Source: Winogradskyella marina
Lineage (GTDB): Bacteria; Bacteroidota; Bacteroidia; Flavobacteriales; Flavobacteriaceae
Assembly: GCF_015645385.1 (NCBI RefSeq)
Contig: NZ_JADOET010000001.1
Coordinates: 124,001-188,000, forward strand
DNA length: 64,000 nucleotides
Direction of reading: 5' to 3'
Made by a program: the position numbers and the translations under genes. Shown here piece by piece: positions 56,291 through 63,149 of this stretch. Under the pieces are notes generated by a model. That model made no database searches and had not been told where the DNA came from. It worked only from the letters and a program-made list of their open reading frames with translations. The stretch's first letter is position 1. Every line of letters begins with the position of its first letter.

Positions 56291-57565
56291 TTGTCCAACT
56301 ACAAACATGGTCTTGATTACGCAAAACAACAAGACGAAATAGACGAATTATCTCAGTACAGAAATCAGTTTCACATTCCAAAAGACACCGATGGAAACGA
56401 CCTTATTTACCTCTGTGGAAATTCACTTGGATTGCAACCAAAATCAACCAAAGCATACATCAATCAAGAATTAGAAGATTGGGCAAACCTTGGTGTTGAA
56501 GGTCATACGAATGCCAAAAATCCTTGGTTGCCTTATCATGAATTTCTTACAGAAGCAACCGCGAAATTAGTTGGTGCAAAACCGATTGAAGTTGTAACAA
56601 TGAATTCCTTAACGGCCAATCTTCATTTTATGATGGCCTCGTTTTATAAACCGACCAAGGAACGTTATAAAATTTTAATTGAAAGTGATGCCTTTCCTTC
56701 TGATAAGTATGCTGTAGAATCGCAATTAAGACATCACGGTTATGATGATAAAGAAGGTTTAATCCTTTGGAAACCTAGAGAAGACGAAGAGTTATTACGT
56801 TACGAAGATTTAGAAAAAATCCTAGAAGCACACGGAAATGAGATTGCGCTTATAATGGTTGGAGGCGTGAATTACTATACTGGCCAGTTTTTCGATTTTA
56901 AACGCATTACTGATTTAGGTCATAATTATGGTTGTAAAGTAGGATTTGATTGTGCACATGGAGCAGGAAACGTGAATTTAGATTTACACAATTCGGGAGC
57001 CGATTTTGCAGTTTGGTGTACGTATAAGTATATGAATTCAGGACCAGGAAGTTTATCGGGTTGTTTTGTTCACGAAAAACATGCTTACGATAAAAACCTC
57101 AACCGATTTACAGGTTGGTGGAGTCATAATAAATCTACACGTTTTAATATGCGGCATGAATTTGATGTATTACCTGGTGCCGAAGGTTGGCAACTCAGTA
57201 ACCCACCAATTTTATCCATGGCTGCAATTAAAGCCTCATTAGATATGTTCAATGAAGTAGGTATTGAAAAGCTAACTAACAAATCGAAAAAGCTTACTGG
57301 TTATTTCGAATTTTTATTAAAACAGTTAGGAGAAGATACCATTAGAATCATCACACCAGAAAGTCCTGATGAGCGTGGTTGTCAGCTATCAATTCAGGTT
57401 TTGAATGCTGACAAATCCTTACATGATAAATTAACCGAAGCCGGAGTCATTAGCGATTGGCGAGAACCAGATGTCATTAGATGCGCACCAGTTCCTTTGT
57501 ATAATTCATTTGAAGATGTGTATTTGATGGTTGAAAAGATGAAAACTATTTTAAATAAAAACTAA
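56291..57565 (+). CDS. kynU: Kynureninase
   Basis: The PLP enzyme cleaves kynurenine (or 3-hydroxykynurenine) to anthranilate or 3-hydroxyanthranilate and alanine. Recognition features are YRNQFHIPKD, the segment VGFDCAHGAGNVNLDLHNSGADFAVWCTYKYMNSGPGS with the PLP lysine in TYKYMN, and RFTGWWSHNKSTRFNM. The start is uncertain. An ATG at 56255 gives 436 residues, but a -10 box overlaps it, so I use the TTG at 56291 (424 residues), which matches where homologs begin (LSNYKHGLDYAKQQD). It opens the kynurenine cluster. Confidence 0.93.
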   Translation: MSNYKHGLDYAKQQDEIDELSQYRNQFHIPKDTDGNDLIYLCGNSLGLQPKSTKAYINQELEDWANLGVEGHTNAKNPWLPYHEFLTEATAKLVGAKPIEVVTMNSLTANLHFMMASFYKPTKERYKILIESDAFPSDKYAVESQLRHHGYDDKEGLILWKPREDEELLRYEDLEKILEAHGNEIALIMVGGVNYYTGQFFDFKRITDLGHNYGCKVGFDCAHGAGNVNLDLHNSGADFAVWCTYKYMNSGPGSLSGCFVHEKHAYDKNLNRFTGWWSHNKSTRFNMRHEFDVLPGAEGWQLSNPPILSMAAIKASLDMFNEVGIEKLTNKSKKLTGYFEFLLKQLGEDTIRIITPESPDERGCQLSIQVLNADKSLHDKLTEAGVISDWREPDVIRCAPVPLYNSFEDVYLMVEKMKTILNKN

Positions 57566-57571
57566 ATGTCA

Positions 57572-57591
57572 CCTCGAGCGCAGTCGAGAGG
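57572..57591. repeat. Palindromic repeat, copy A (CC/GG variant)
   Basis: The copy reads CC-TCGA-GCGCAG-TCGA-GA-GG. Its partner B lies head to head after a nine-base spacer. Compared with copies B, C and D the outer pair is CC/GG in place of GG/CC, so base pairing is kept. Confidence 0.85.
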
Positions 57592-57600
57592 TTTTATTTA

Positions 57601-57620
57601 GGTCTCGACTGCGCTCGACC
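57601..57620. repeat. Palindromic repeat, copy B
   Basis: The copy reads GG-TC-TCGA-CTGCGC-TCGA-CC and continues into CAGACAAA. It is identical to copy D (61665-61684) including flanks, and is the inverted form of copy C. With copy A it makes a palindrome between kynU and kmo. Confidence 0.85.
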
Positions 57621-57626
57621 AGACAA

Positions 57627-59033
57627 ATGAATATGAGTAACAAACAACAAAACATACTAATCATAGGAGCAGGACTTTGCGGAAGCCTTTTAGCACTGCG
57701 ACTAGGACAAAGAGGCTACAACGTAACCGTTTACGAAATGCGTCCAGATCTAAGAACCACAGACATATCAGCTGGTCGATCTATAAATTTAGCCTTTTCA
57801 GATCGCGGCAACAAAGCCATGAAACTCGTTGGCATAGAAGACAAAGTAAAGGCACTCTGCATTCCAATGAAGGGTAGGATGTTGCATGACAAAGAAGGTA
57901 ACACCATTCTGTCTAATTACAGCGGAAGAGATTACGAATACATCAATTCTATATCGAGAGGCGAGCTCAACAGTTTACTATTAAACGAAGCTGAAAAACA
58001 CGACAATGTTACCATTCATTTCAACAAAAAATGTCAATCCGTTGATTTTGAAAAAACCACAGCTCTATTCAAAGATTACAACACAAAAGCTGAATTTGTA
58101 GAAGATGCAGACGTCATTATCGCAACTGATGGAGCAGGTTCAGCGTTACGAAAGAGTTATTATTTAGGTCAAAAATTCCTATTCAGTTTTTCACAAGATT
58201 ATTTAAGTCATGGTTATAAGGAATTGTCCTTTTTACCCACTGAAACTGGCGATTACAAAACCTACAAGAATGCTTTGCATATTTGGCCAAGAAGTAGTTT
58301 TATGTTGATTGCCTTACCAAATTTAGATGGTAGTTTTACAGTCACTTTATTTTTAAGTTATGATGAAGGAGAATACAATTTCAATAATTTAACCACACCT
58401 GAAGTGGTAACTGAATTTTTCCAAAAAGAATTCCCAGATGCTTTAGCAATTATGCCCAATTTAGTGGATGACTTTTTCGCTAACCCAACCGCTGCCTTAG
58501 GAACCGTAAAGTGTTCGCCATGGCATTACAAAGGAAACACCTTATTAATGGGAGATTCTGCACACGCCATTGTACCGTTTTATGGTCAAGGTATGAATGC
58601 CTCTTTTGAAGATGTTGTAGAATTTGATAAGGTTCTTGACCAAAATCTGGACAGTTGGGAAGAAACATTTAAAGCCTATGAGAAAAACAGGAAAAAAGAT
58701 ACAGATGCTATTGCCGATTTAGCAATTGATAATTTCCATGAAATGAAAGGTCATGTGGCGAATCCGATTTTTCAAGAAAAACGAAAAATTGAAATGGCTT
58801 TAGAAAAAGAATTCCCAGATAACTATTCCTCAAAATATAGTTTAGTTACCTTTAATGAAAACATAGGCTACAGACATGCCATGTTAAAGGGTAGAGCACA
58901 AGACAAAGCTATTTTAAACATGCTGACCGATAAAATAATCTCATCCGAAGATGATTTAAAAGAGATTTTAGAAAAAGTAATCAGAGAAACTGAGGCGATT
59001 TTAGAAGATGATAGGATTGCGGGATTACATTAG
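57627..59033 (+). CDS. kmo: Kynurenine 3-monooxygenase
   Basis: The 468-residue flavoprotein hydroxylates kynurenine to 3-hydroxykynurenine. It has the FAD fingerprint ILIIGAGLCGSLLALRL near residue 9, the motif DVIIATDGAGSALRKSY, and the second FAD motif LLMGDSAHAIVPFYGQGMNASFEDV. Two in-frame starts exist (57627 and 57633). A hydrophobic membrane anchor, as in eukaryotic KMO, is not obvious. It follows kynU across a palindromic repeat pair, and a four-copy 7-base tandem repeat begins right after its stop. Confidence 0.95.
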   Translation: MNMSNKQQNILIIGAGLCGSLLALRLGQRGYNVTVYEMRPDLRTTDISAGRSINLAFSDRGNKAMKLVGIEDKVKALCIPMKGRMLHDKEGNTILSNYSGRDYEYINSISRGELNSLLLNEAEKHDNVTIHFNKKCQSVDFEKTTALFKDYNTKAEFVEDADVIIATDGAGSALRKSYYLGQKFLFSFSQDYLSHGYKELSFLPTETGDYKTYKNALHIWPRSSFMLIALPNLDGSFTVTLFLSYDEGEYNFNNLTTPEVVTEFFQKEFPDALAIMPNLVDDFFANPTAALGTVKCSPWHYKGNTLLMGDSAHAIVPFYGQGMNASFEDVVEFDKVLDQNLDSWEETFKAYEKNRKKDTDAIADLAIDNFHEMKGHVANPIFQEKRKIEMALEKEFPDNYSSKYSLVTFNENIGYRHAMLKGRAQDKAILNMLTDKIISSEDDLKEILEKVIRETEAILEDDRIAGLH

Positions 59034-59061
59034 AGATGAGAGATGAGAGATGAGAGATGAG
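59034..59061. repeat. Tandem repeat, four copies of AGATGAG
   Basis: Four exact copies of AGATGAG follow the kmo stop directly. The copy number is a likely slippage product and may vary between strains. Confidence 0.85.
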
Positions 59062-59280
59062 AAAAATTAAATAAAATGGGATAAAAACTACATTTAACAA
59101 AAATTAATGTCCCAAGTTTCGACGCAGTCGGAAATAACGATTTTCAGAAATAATGAGCGAAGCGAAACTTCAAGGCATACAGCTACGAAAGCGAAAGGTG
59201 CTTTAGCAATTTCCTAATAAATCGTTTTGAATTTTTGGTTCGTTTTGTTTCAAGACAAAATGAACAAAAAAAATAAATTT

Positions 59281-59700
59281 ATGAGTAACGAAAACAATAA
59301 CGGAACAGGAGTAACACCAAGAGGAGCATATCCACACGTAAAACAAGTCGGCGATTTTATTTTCGTTTCAGGAACAAGTTCTCGACGACCAGATAACACA
59401 ATTGCAGGTGTAGATATTATTGATGAGATGGGAACAAAACGTTTAAACGCATATACCCAAACGCAAGAAGTCTTAAAAAACATAGAAAAGAATTTAGCCA
59501 AAGTTGGAGCTACCTTAAAAGATGTCGTTGATGTCACCTCTTTTTTAGTGAACATGAATGACTTTGCAGATTACAACAAAGCTTACGCAGAATTCTTTGA
59601 AAAAGAAACAGGTCCAACCCGAACAACCGTTGCTGTGCATCAATTACCGCATCCAGATTTGGTTGTTGAGATAAAGGTTGTGGCTTATAAAGCAAAATAA
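59281..59700 (+). CDS. RidA-family protein, probable 2-aminomuconate deaminase
   Basis: The 139-residue protein is a YjgF/YER057c/UK114 (RidA-like) trimer-forming subunit with the segments [20 protein letters not shown] and [27 protein letters not shown] near the C-terminus. In the kynurenine context, between kmo and an aldehyde dehydrogenase, it most likely hydrolyses 2-aminomuconate to 4-oxalocrotonate. General enamine/imine deamination is the alternative. The start is the ATG at 59281 after an A-rich stretch; upstream in-frame starts (59227) give an unlikely N-terminus. Confidence 0.85.
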   Translation: MSNENNNGTGVTPRGAYPHVKQVGDFIFVSGTSSRRPDNTIAGVDIIDEMGTKRLNAYTQTQEVLKNIEKNLAKVGATLKDVVDVTSFLVNMNDFADYNKAYAEFFEKETGPTRTTVAVHQLPHPDLVVEIKVVAYKAK

Positions 59701-59711
59701 AGAATCACCAT

Positions 59712-59812
59712 TGTCATTCCGACAAAGCGCAGCGACGAGGAATCACATCATGAGATTTGGCTACACCAAACTTAGATTTCTCAATCGTTCCTCATTTCGA
59801 AATGACAAAACA
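59712..59812. repeat. Composite palindromic repeat with TGTCATTYCG ends
   Basis: The left end TTGTCATTCCGA and the right end TTTCGAAATGACAA are near-inverted copies. Inner segments GAGGAATC and GATTTCTC resemble the groESL element (18901-18975), so these are probably one repeat family. It fills the gap between the RidA and dehydrogenase genes. Confidence 0.6.
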
Positions 59813-59832
59813 AGATAAATAATCGTGAATTC

Positions 59833-61275
59833 ATGATAACTATCAAAAACTACATAAACGGAAACTTCCATAACCCAATTCAAGACAATTGGATAGATAA
59901 CTACAACCCATCAGACGGAGAAATCTACGGACAAATTCCAAACTCATCAAAAGAAGATGTTGAAAATGCATACAATGCTGGAAAAACTGCATTTCCAACA
60001 TGGAGCAAAACAACGCTCGAAGAACGTAGTAGGATTCTAATTAAAATTTCAGAATTACTAGAAGCTAATTTAGACCGTTTTGCAAAAACCGAAAGTAAAG
60101 ACAACGGCAAACCTATTTCATTAGCAAAAGCTGTTGATATTCCTAGAGCCGCAAGTAACTTCCGTTTTTTCGGAAATGCGATTACCCAATTTGCAAGTGA
60201 AAGTCACGAGTCTATTGGACAACAAGCCATTAATTATACCTTACGTCAACCCATTGGTGTTGTTGGCTGTATCAGTCCTTGGAATCTTCCACTCTATTTA
60301 TTTACATGGAAAATTGCACCAGCTATTGCTGCAGGAAATTGTGTGGTAGCCAAACCGAGTGAAGTCACGCCAATGACGGCTTATTTACTTGGCGAAATTT
60401 GTAACGAAGCTGGATTACCAAAAGGTGTTTTAAATATTGTTCATGGATTAGGAACCACCACAGGACAAGCTATTATTGAACATCAAGATATTAAAGCCAT
60501 AAGTTTTACAGGCGGTACTGCCACAGGAGCACACATTGCCAAAGTCGCTGCGCCACTATTTAAAAAATTATCATTAGAATTAGGTGGAAAAAACCCAAAC
60601 ATAATTTTCGCCGATTGCGATTATGATGATATGTTAACTACAACGGTTCGTTCATCGTTTGCCAATCAAGGACAGATTTGTTTATGTGGAAGTCGAATTT
60701 TTGTGGAAGCTTCTATTTATGAAAAATTCAAAAAAGACTTTGTTCAAAAAGTACAAGCTTTAAAAGTTGGTCATCCATCTGAAGCTGATACTAATATTGG
60801 AGCTTTAGTTTCAAAACCACATCTTGAAAAAGTAAAAAATTATATCAACATTGCAAAAGCAGAAAATGGAATTGTACTTTGTGGAGGCAATGATGTTACT
60901 GTTGCAGGATTTGAAAACGGTTATTATTTAGAACCAACGGTTATCGAAGTAGAGTCTGACGACTGTAGAGTCAACCAAGAAGAAATTTTTGGACCTGTGG
61001 TTACGATTATGCCGTTCAACACAGAAGACGAGGTTTTAGAAATGGCAAACAAAGTGAAATACGGTTTATCAGCTACCTTATGGACCAACAATTTAAAACG
61101 CACCATGAAGTTAAGCAACCAATTACAAGCAGGCATTATTTGGGTAAATACGTGGATGATGCGCGATTTACGAACCCCTTTTGGAGGTGTAAAAGCGTCA
61201 GGTGTTGGTAGAGAAGGTGGATTTGAAGCCTTACGATTTTTTACGGAGGCTAAGAATGTTTGTATAAAATACTGA
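59833..61275 (+). CDS. Aldehyde dehydrogenase, probable 2-aminomuconic semialdehyde dehydrogenase
   Basis: The 480-residue NAD-dependent ALDH has the glutamate in LSLELGGKNPN near residue 253, the catalytic cysteine in FANQGQICLCGSRIF near residue 287, and the closing region PFGGVKASGVGREGG. Its place in the cluster points to oxidation of 2-aminomuconic semialdehyde to 2-aminomuconate. It is similar to betaine-aldehyde-type ALDHs, and this substrate is inferred from context only. Confidence 0.9.
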   Translation: MITIKNYINGNFHNPIQDNWIDNYNPSDGEIYGQIPNSSKEDVENAYNAGKTAFPTWSKTTLEERSRILIKISELLEANLDRFAKTESKDNGKPISLAKAVDIPRAASNFRFFGNAITQFASESHESIGQQAINYTLRQPIGVVGCISPWNLPLYLFTWKIAPAIAAGNCVVAKPSEVTPMTAYLLGEICNEAGLPKGVLNIVHGLGTTTGQAIIEHQDIKAISFTGGTATGAHIAKVAAPLFKKLSLELGGKNPNIIFADCDYDDMLTTTVRSSFANQGQICLCGSRIFVEASIYEKFKKDFVQKVQALKVGHPSEADTNIGALVSKPHLEKVKNYINIAKAENGIVLCGGNDVTVAGFENGYYLEPTVIEVESDDCRVNQEEIFGPVVTIMPFNTEDEVLEMANKVKYGLSATLWTNNLKRTMKLSNQLQAGIIWVNTWMMRDLRTPFGGVKASGVGREGGFEALRFFTEAKNVCIKY

Positions 61276-61294
61276 CAGATAAATAGTTGAATAT

Positions 61295-61322
61295 TGTCTG
61301 GTCGAGCGCAGTCGAGACCTAT
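61295..61322. repeat. Left inverted repeat of the GIY-YIG unit (copy C)
   Basis: The sequence contains GG-TCGA-GCGCAG-TCGA-GA-CC (61300-61319) with flanks TGTCT and TATT. It is the exact inverse of the right repeat (61663-61690) over about 28 bases. Confidence 0.88.
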
Positions 61323-61343
61323 TTATGAAATTCAAATTTTATT

Positions 61344-61661
61344 ATGAAACTCTATTATGTTTATATACTTCAGTGTTCAGACAATTTAACTTATACAGGT
61401 GTTACAAATAATATTTCTAGACGATTTGAAGAGCATCAAAAAGGTCTAAACAAAAATTGTTTCACTTTTAAAAGAAGACCTTTAAAACTAATATTTCACC
61501 AAGAATTTAACGATATTGAACAAGCAATATACTTTGAAAAGAAGATAAAAAAGTGGAGTGCAAAAAAGAAATATGCCTTAGCCAATGGAGAATTTGATTT
61601 GTTACAAATTTTATCAGAATGTAGAAATGCAACACATTCAAATTATAATCCTGAAAACTAA
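61344..61661 (+). CDS. GIY-YIG nuclease family protein bracketed by inverted repeats
   Basis: The 105-residue protein is one GIY-YIG domain of the UvrC-like/YhbQ group. It has the motif pair YYVYIL (residues 3-8) and YTGVTNN (17-23), the arginine in ISRRFEEH (near residue 27), and the metal-binding glutamate in AIYFEKKIKKWS. There is no DNA-binding appendage. Perfect inverted repeats lie 22 bases before its ATG and one base after its stop. The gene interrupts the kynurenine cluster between the dehydrogenase and SDR genes, and its function there is not evident. Confidence 0.85.
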   Translation: MKLYYVYILQCSDNLTYTGVTNNISRRFEEHQKGLNKNCFTFKRRPLKLIFHQEFNDIEQAIYFEKKIKKWSAKKKYALANGEFDLLQILSECRNATHSNYNPEN

Positions 61662-61662
61662 G

Positions 61663-61690
61663 TAGGTCTCGACTGCGCTCGACCAGACAA
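61663..61690. repeat. Right inverted repeat of the GIY-YIG unit (copy D)
   Basis: The sequence contains GG-TC-TCGA-CTGCGC-TCGA-CC (61665-61684) and ends in AGACAAA. It is the inverse of 61295-61322 and identical to copy B at 57599-57627. It may also act as a terminator for the nuclease gene. Confidence 0.88.
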
Positions 61691-61700
61691 AACAAATATT

Positions 61701-62483
61701 ATGAATCTAGAACTAAACAACAAATACGCACTAGTTTGTGGTAGCACAGCAGGCATAGGAAAAGCAACTGCAATGGCATTAGCTGCCGAAGGTGTACAAA
61801 TCACACTAATTGCAAGAAACGAAGACAAGCTAAAAGCGACACTTTCAGAATTACCTCAGCAACGACCACATGATTATATTGTGGCTGATTTTTCGAATCC
61901 AATGGAATTGAAGTCAAAGGTTTCAGACTATATTTCTAAACATCATGGTTTTCACATCTTAGTGAATAATACAGGTGGTCCAAAAGGTGGTCCTATTTTT
62001 TCAGCTGAAGTTGAAGAATTTGAATCAGCTTTTACACAACATTTAAAATGTAATCATGTATTAGCACAAACGGTTGTTCCTTTTATGAAGGAAGAAGGTT
62101 ATGGACGACTTGTGAATGTGATTTCAACGTCTGTAAAGCAACCTTTAGATGGTCTTGGTGTGAGTAACACCATTAGAGGAGCCGTTGCCAATTGGAGTAA
62201 AACTTTGGCTAATGAGCTTGGTCAATTTGGTATTACAGTAAACAATGTTTTACCTGGAGCTACAGGAACAGACCGACTGTCTGAAATCATAAAAAACAAA
62301 TCGGCTAAATCAGGTAAAACAGAGGAAGAATCTGCGGATGCTATGAAAAGTACTGTTCCTGCAAAACGCTTTGCGAAGCCAGAAGAATTAGCAGACGCTA
62401 TAACCTTTTTGGCAAGTGAGCGCGCTGCTTATATTAATGGTATTAATTTGCCTGTTGATGGTGGACGGACAAAATCTTTGTAA
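61701..62483 (+). CDS. SDR family oxidoreductase in the kynurenine cluster
   Basis: The 260-residue short-chain dehydrogenase has the cofactor motif GSTAGIGKATAMAL near residue 15, NNTGGPKG, the catalytic Ser in VISTSVKQPL and, in place of the usual YxxxK, a sequence SNTIRGAVANWSKTLA that lacks the Tyr. The expected active-site tyrosine thus seems replaced by Thr or another residue, so the chemistry may differ from a typical SDR. The C-terminus AYINGINLPVDGGRTKSL is standard. It precedes haaO by about 30 bases. The exact role in the pathway is unknown. Confidence 0.82.
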   Translation: MNLELNNKYALVCGSTAGIGKATAMALAAEGVQITLIARNEDKLKATLSELPQQRPHDYIVADFSNPMELKSKVSDYISKHHGFHILVNNTGGPKGGPIFSAEVEEFESAFTQHLKCNHVLAQTVVPFMKEEGYGRLVNVISTSVKQPLDGLGVSNTIRGAVANWSKTLANELGQFGITVNNVLPGATGTDRLSEIIKNKSAKSGKTEEESADAMKSTVPAKRFAKPEELADAITFLASERAAYINGINLPVDGGRTKSL

Positions 62484-62511
62484 CTTTATGACAAAAAGCA
62501 ATAATATAACC

Positions 62512-63048
62512 ATGAGCAAAATATATCCTCCCATAAATTTTAAAGCCTGGATCGAAGACAATCGTCATTTACTAAAACCACCTGTTGGTAATAAAGTGGT
62601 ATGGAAAGATGGTGATTTTATTGTAATGGTCGTCGGTGGCCCAAACAATAGAAAAGATTATCACTATAACGAAACACCAGAGTTTTTTCATCAAATTGAA
62701 GGTGATATGGTACTTAAAATCATAGACAATGGTGAACCTAAAGATATTCAAATTAAAGAAGGTGAAATTTTTCTATTACCTCCAAAAGTGCCGCATTCAC
62801 CACAGCGTGGAGCTAATACTGTCGGCTTAGTTATTGAATACCCTAGAGACAAAGGTGTACAAGATGCGTTACTTTGGTTTTGTGAAAATTGTACCACAAA
62901 ACTTTACGAAGAAGACTTTACAGTAGAAAACATTGAAACTGATATGCCTGTAATATTCGATAAATATTATGGAGATAAAGCCAAACGAGAATGTCCTAAT
63001 TGTGGCACTGTAATGGAGCCACCTAAGAAGGTGCAATTGGAAGAATAA
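62512..63048 (+). CDS. 3-hydroxyanthranilate 3,4-dioxygenase
   Basis: The 178-residue cupin opens the ring of 3-hydroxyanthranilate to give 2-amino-3-carboxymuconate semialdehyde. It has the iron-binding region YHYNETPEFFHQIEGDM and PPKVPHSPQRG, and a C-terminal rubredoxin-like metal site (CENC and ECPNCG). I choose the ATG at 62512 (MSKIYPPINFKAWIED) as in homologs. The symbols haaO or nbaC are both used. An earlier in-frame ATG at 62488 lies five bases after the SDR stop. Confidence 0.95.
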   Translation: MSKIYPPINFKAWIEDNRHLLKPPVGNKVVWKDGDFIVMVVGGPNNRKDYHYNETPEFFHQIEGDMVLKIIDNGEPKDIQIKEGEIFLLPPKVPHSPQRGANTVGLVIEYPRDKGVQDALLWFCENCTTKLYEEDFTVENIETDMPVIFDKYYGDKAKRECPNCGTVMEPPKKVQLEE

Positions 63049-63077
63049 TACAATTCTGAATTAATAAGAAGACACTT

Positions 63078-63085
63078 TATCTTTG
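63078..63085 (+). promoter_or_regulatory. Possible Bacteroidota -10 box for the ACMSD gene
   Basis: TATCTTTG matches TAnnTTTG, 65 bases before the ATG at 63150; the repeat at 63111-63140 would lie in the leader. Confidence 0.45.
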
Positions 63086-63110
63086 TAAATAAGTTAAATG
63101 AATAAAAATT

Positions 63111-63140
63111 CTGAGATGCTTTGACTGCGCTCAGCTTGAC
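63111..63140. repeat. Diverged palindromic repeat before the ACMSD gene
   Basis: The core GACTGCGCTCAG shares GACTGCGCTC with copies B and D, followed by GACA. CTGAG and CTCAG arms could pair. It is a diverged member or relative of the same family. Confidence 0.55.
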
Positions 63141-63149
63141 ATATAAAAT

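Noticed and set aside
59712-59812. Repeated sequence considered as a CRISPR array
   Set aside because: There are only two inverted, not direct, repeats and no regular spacers; no cas genes are present.
61507-61695. Minus-strand reading frame across the GIY-YIG gene and its right repeat, with VERSRD near its start
   Set aside because: It lies fully antisense to the nuclease gene, and the VERSRD segment is simply the translated repeat. Such frames are repeated false genes in Flavobacteriaceae.
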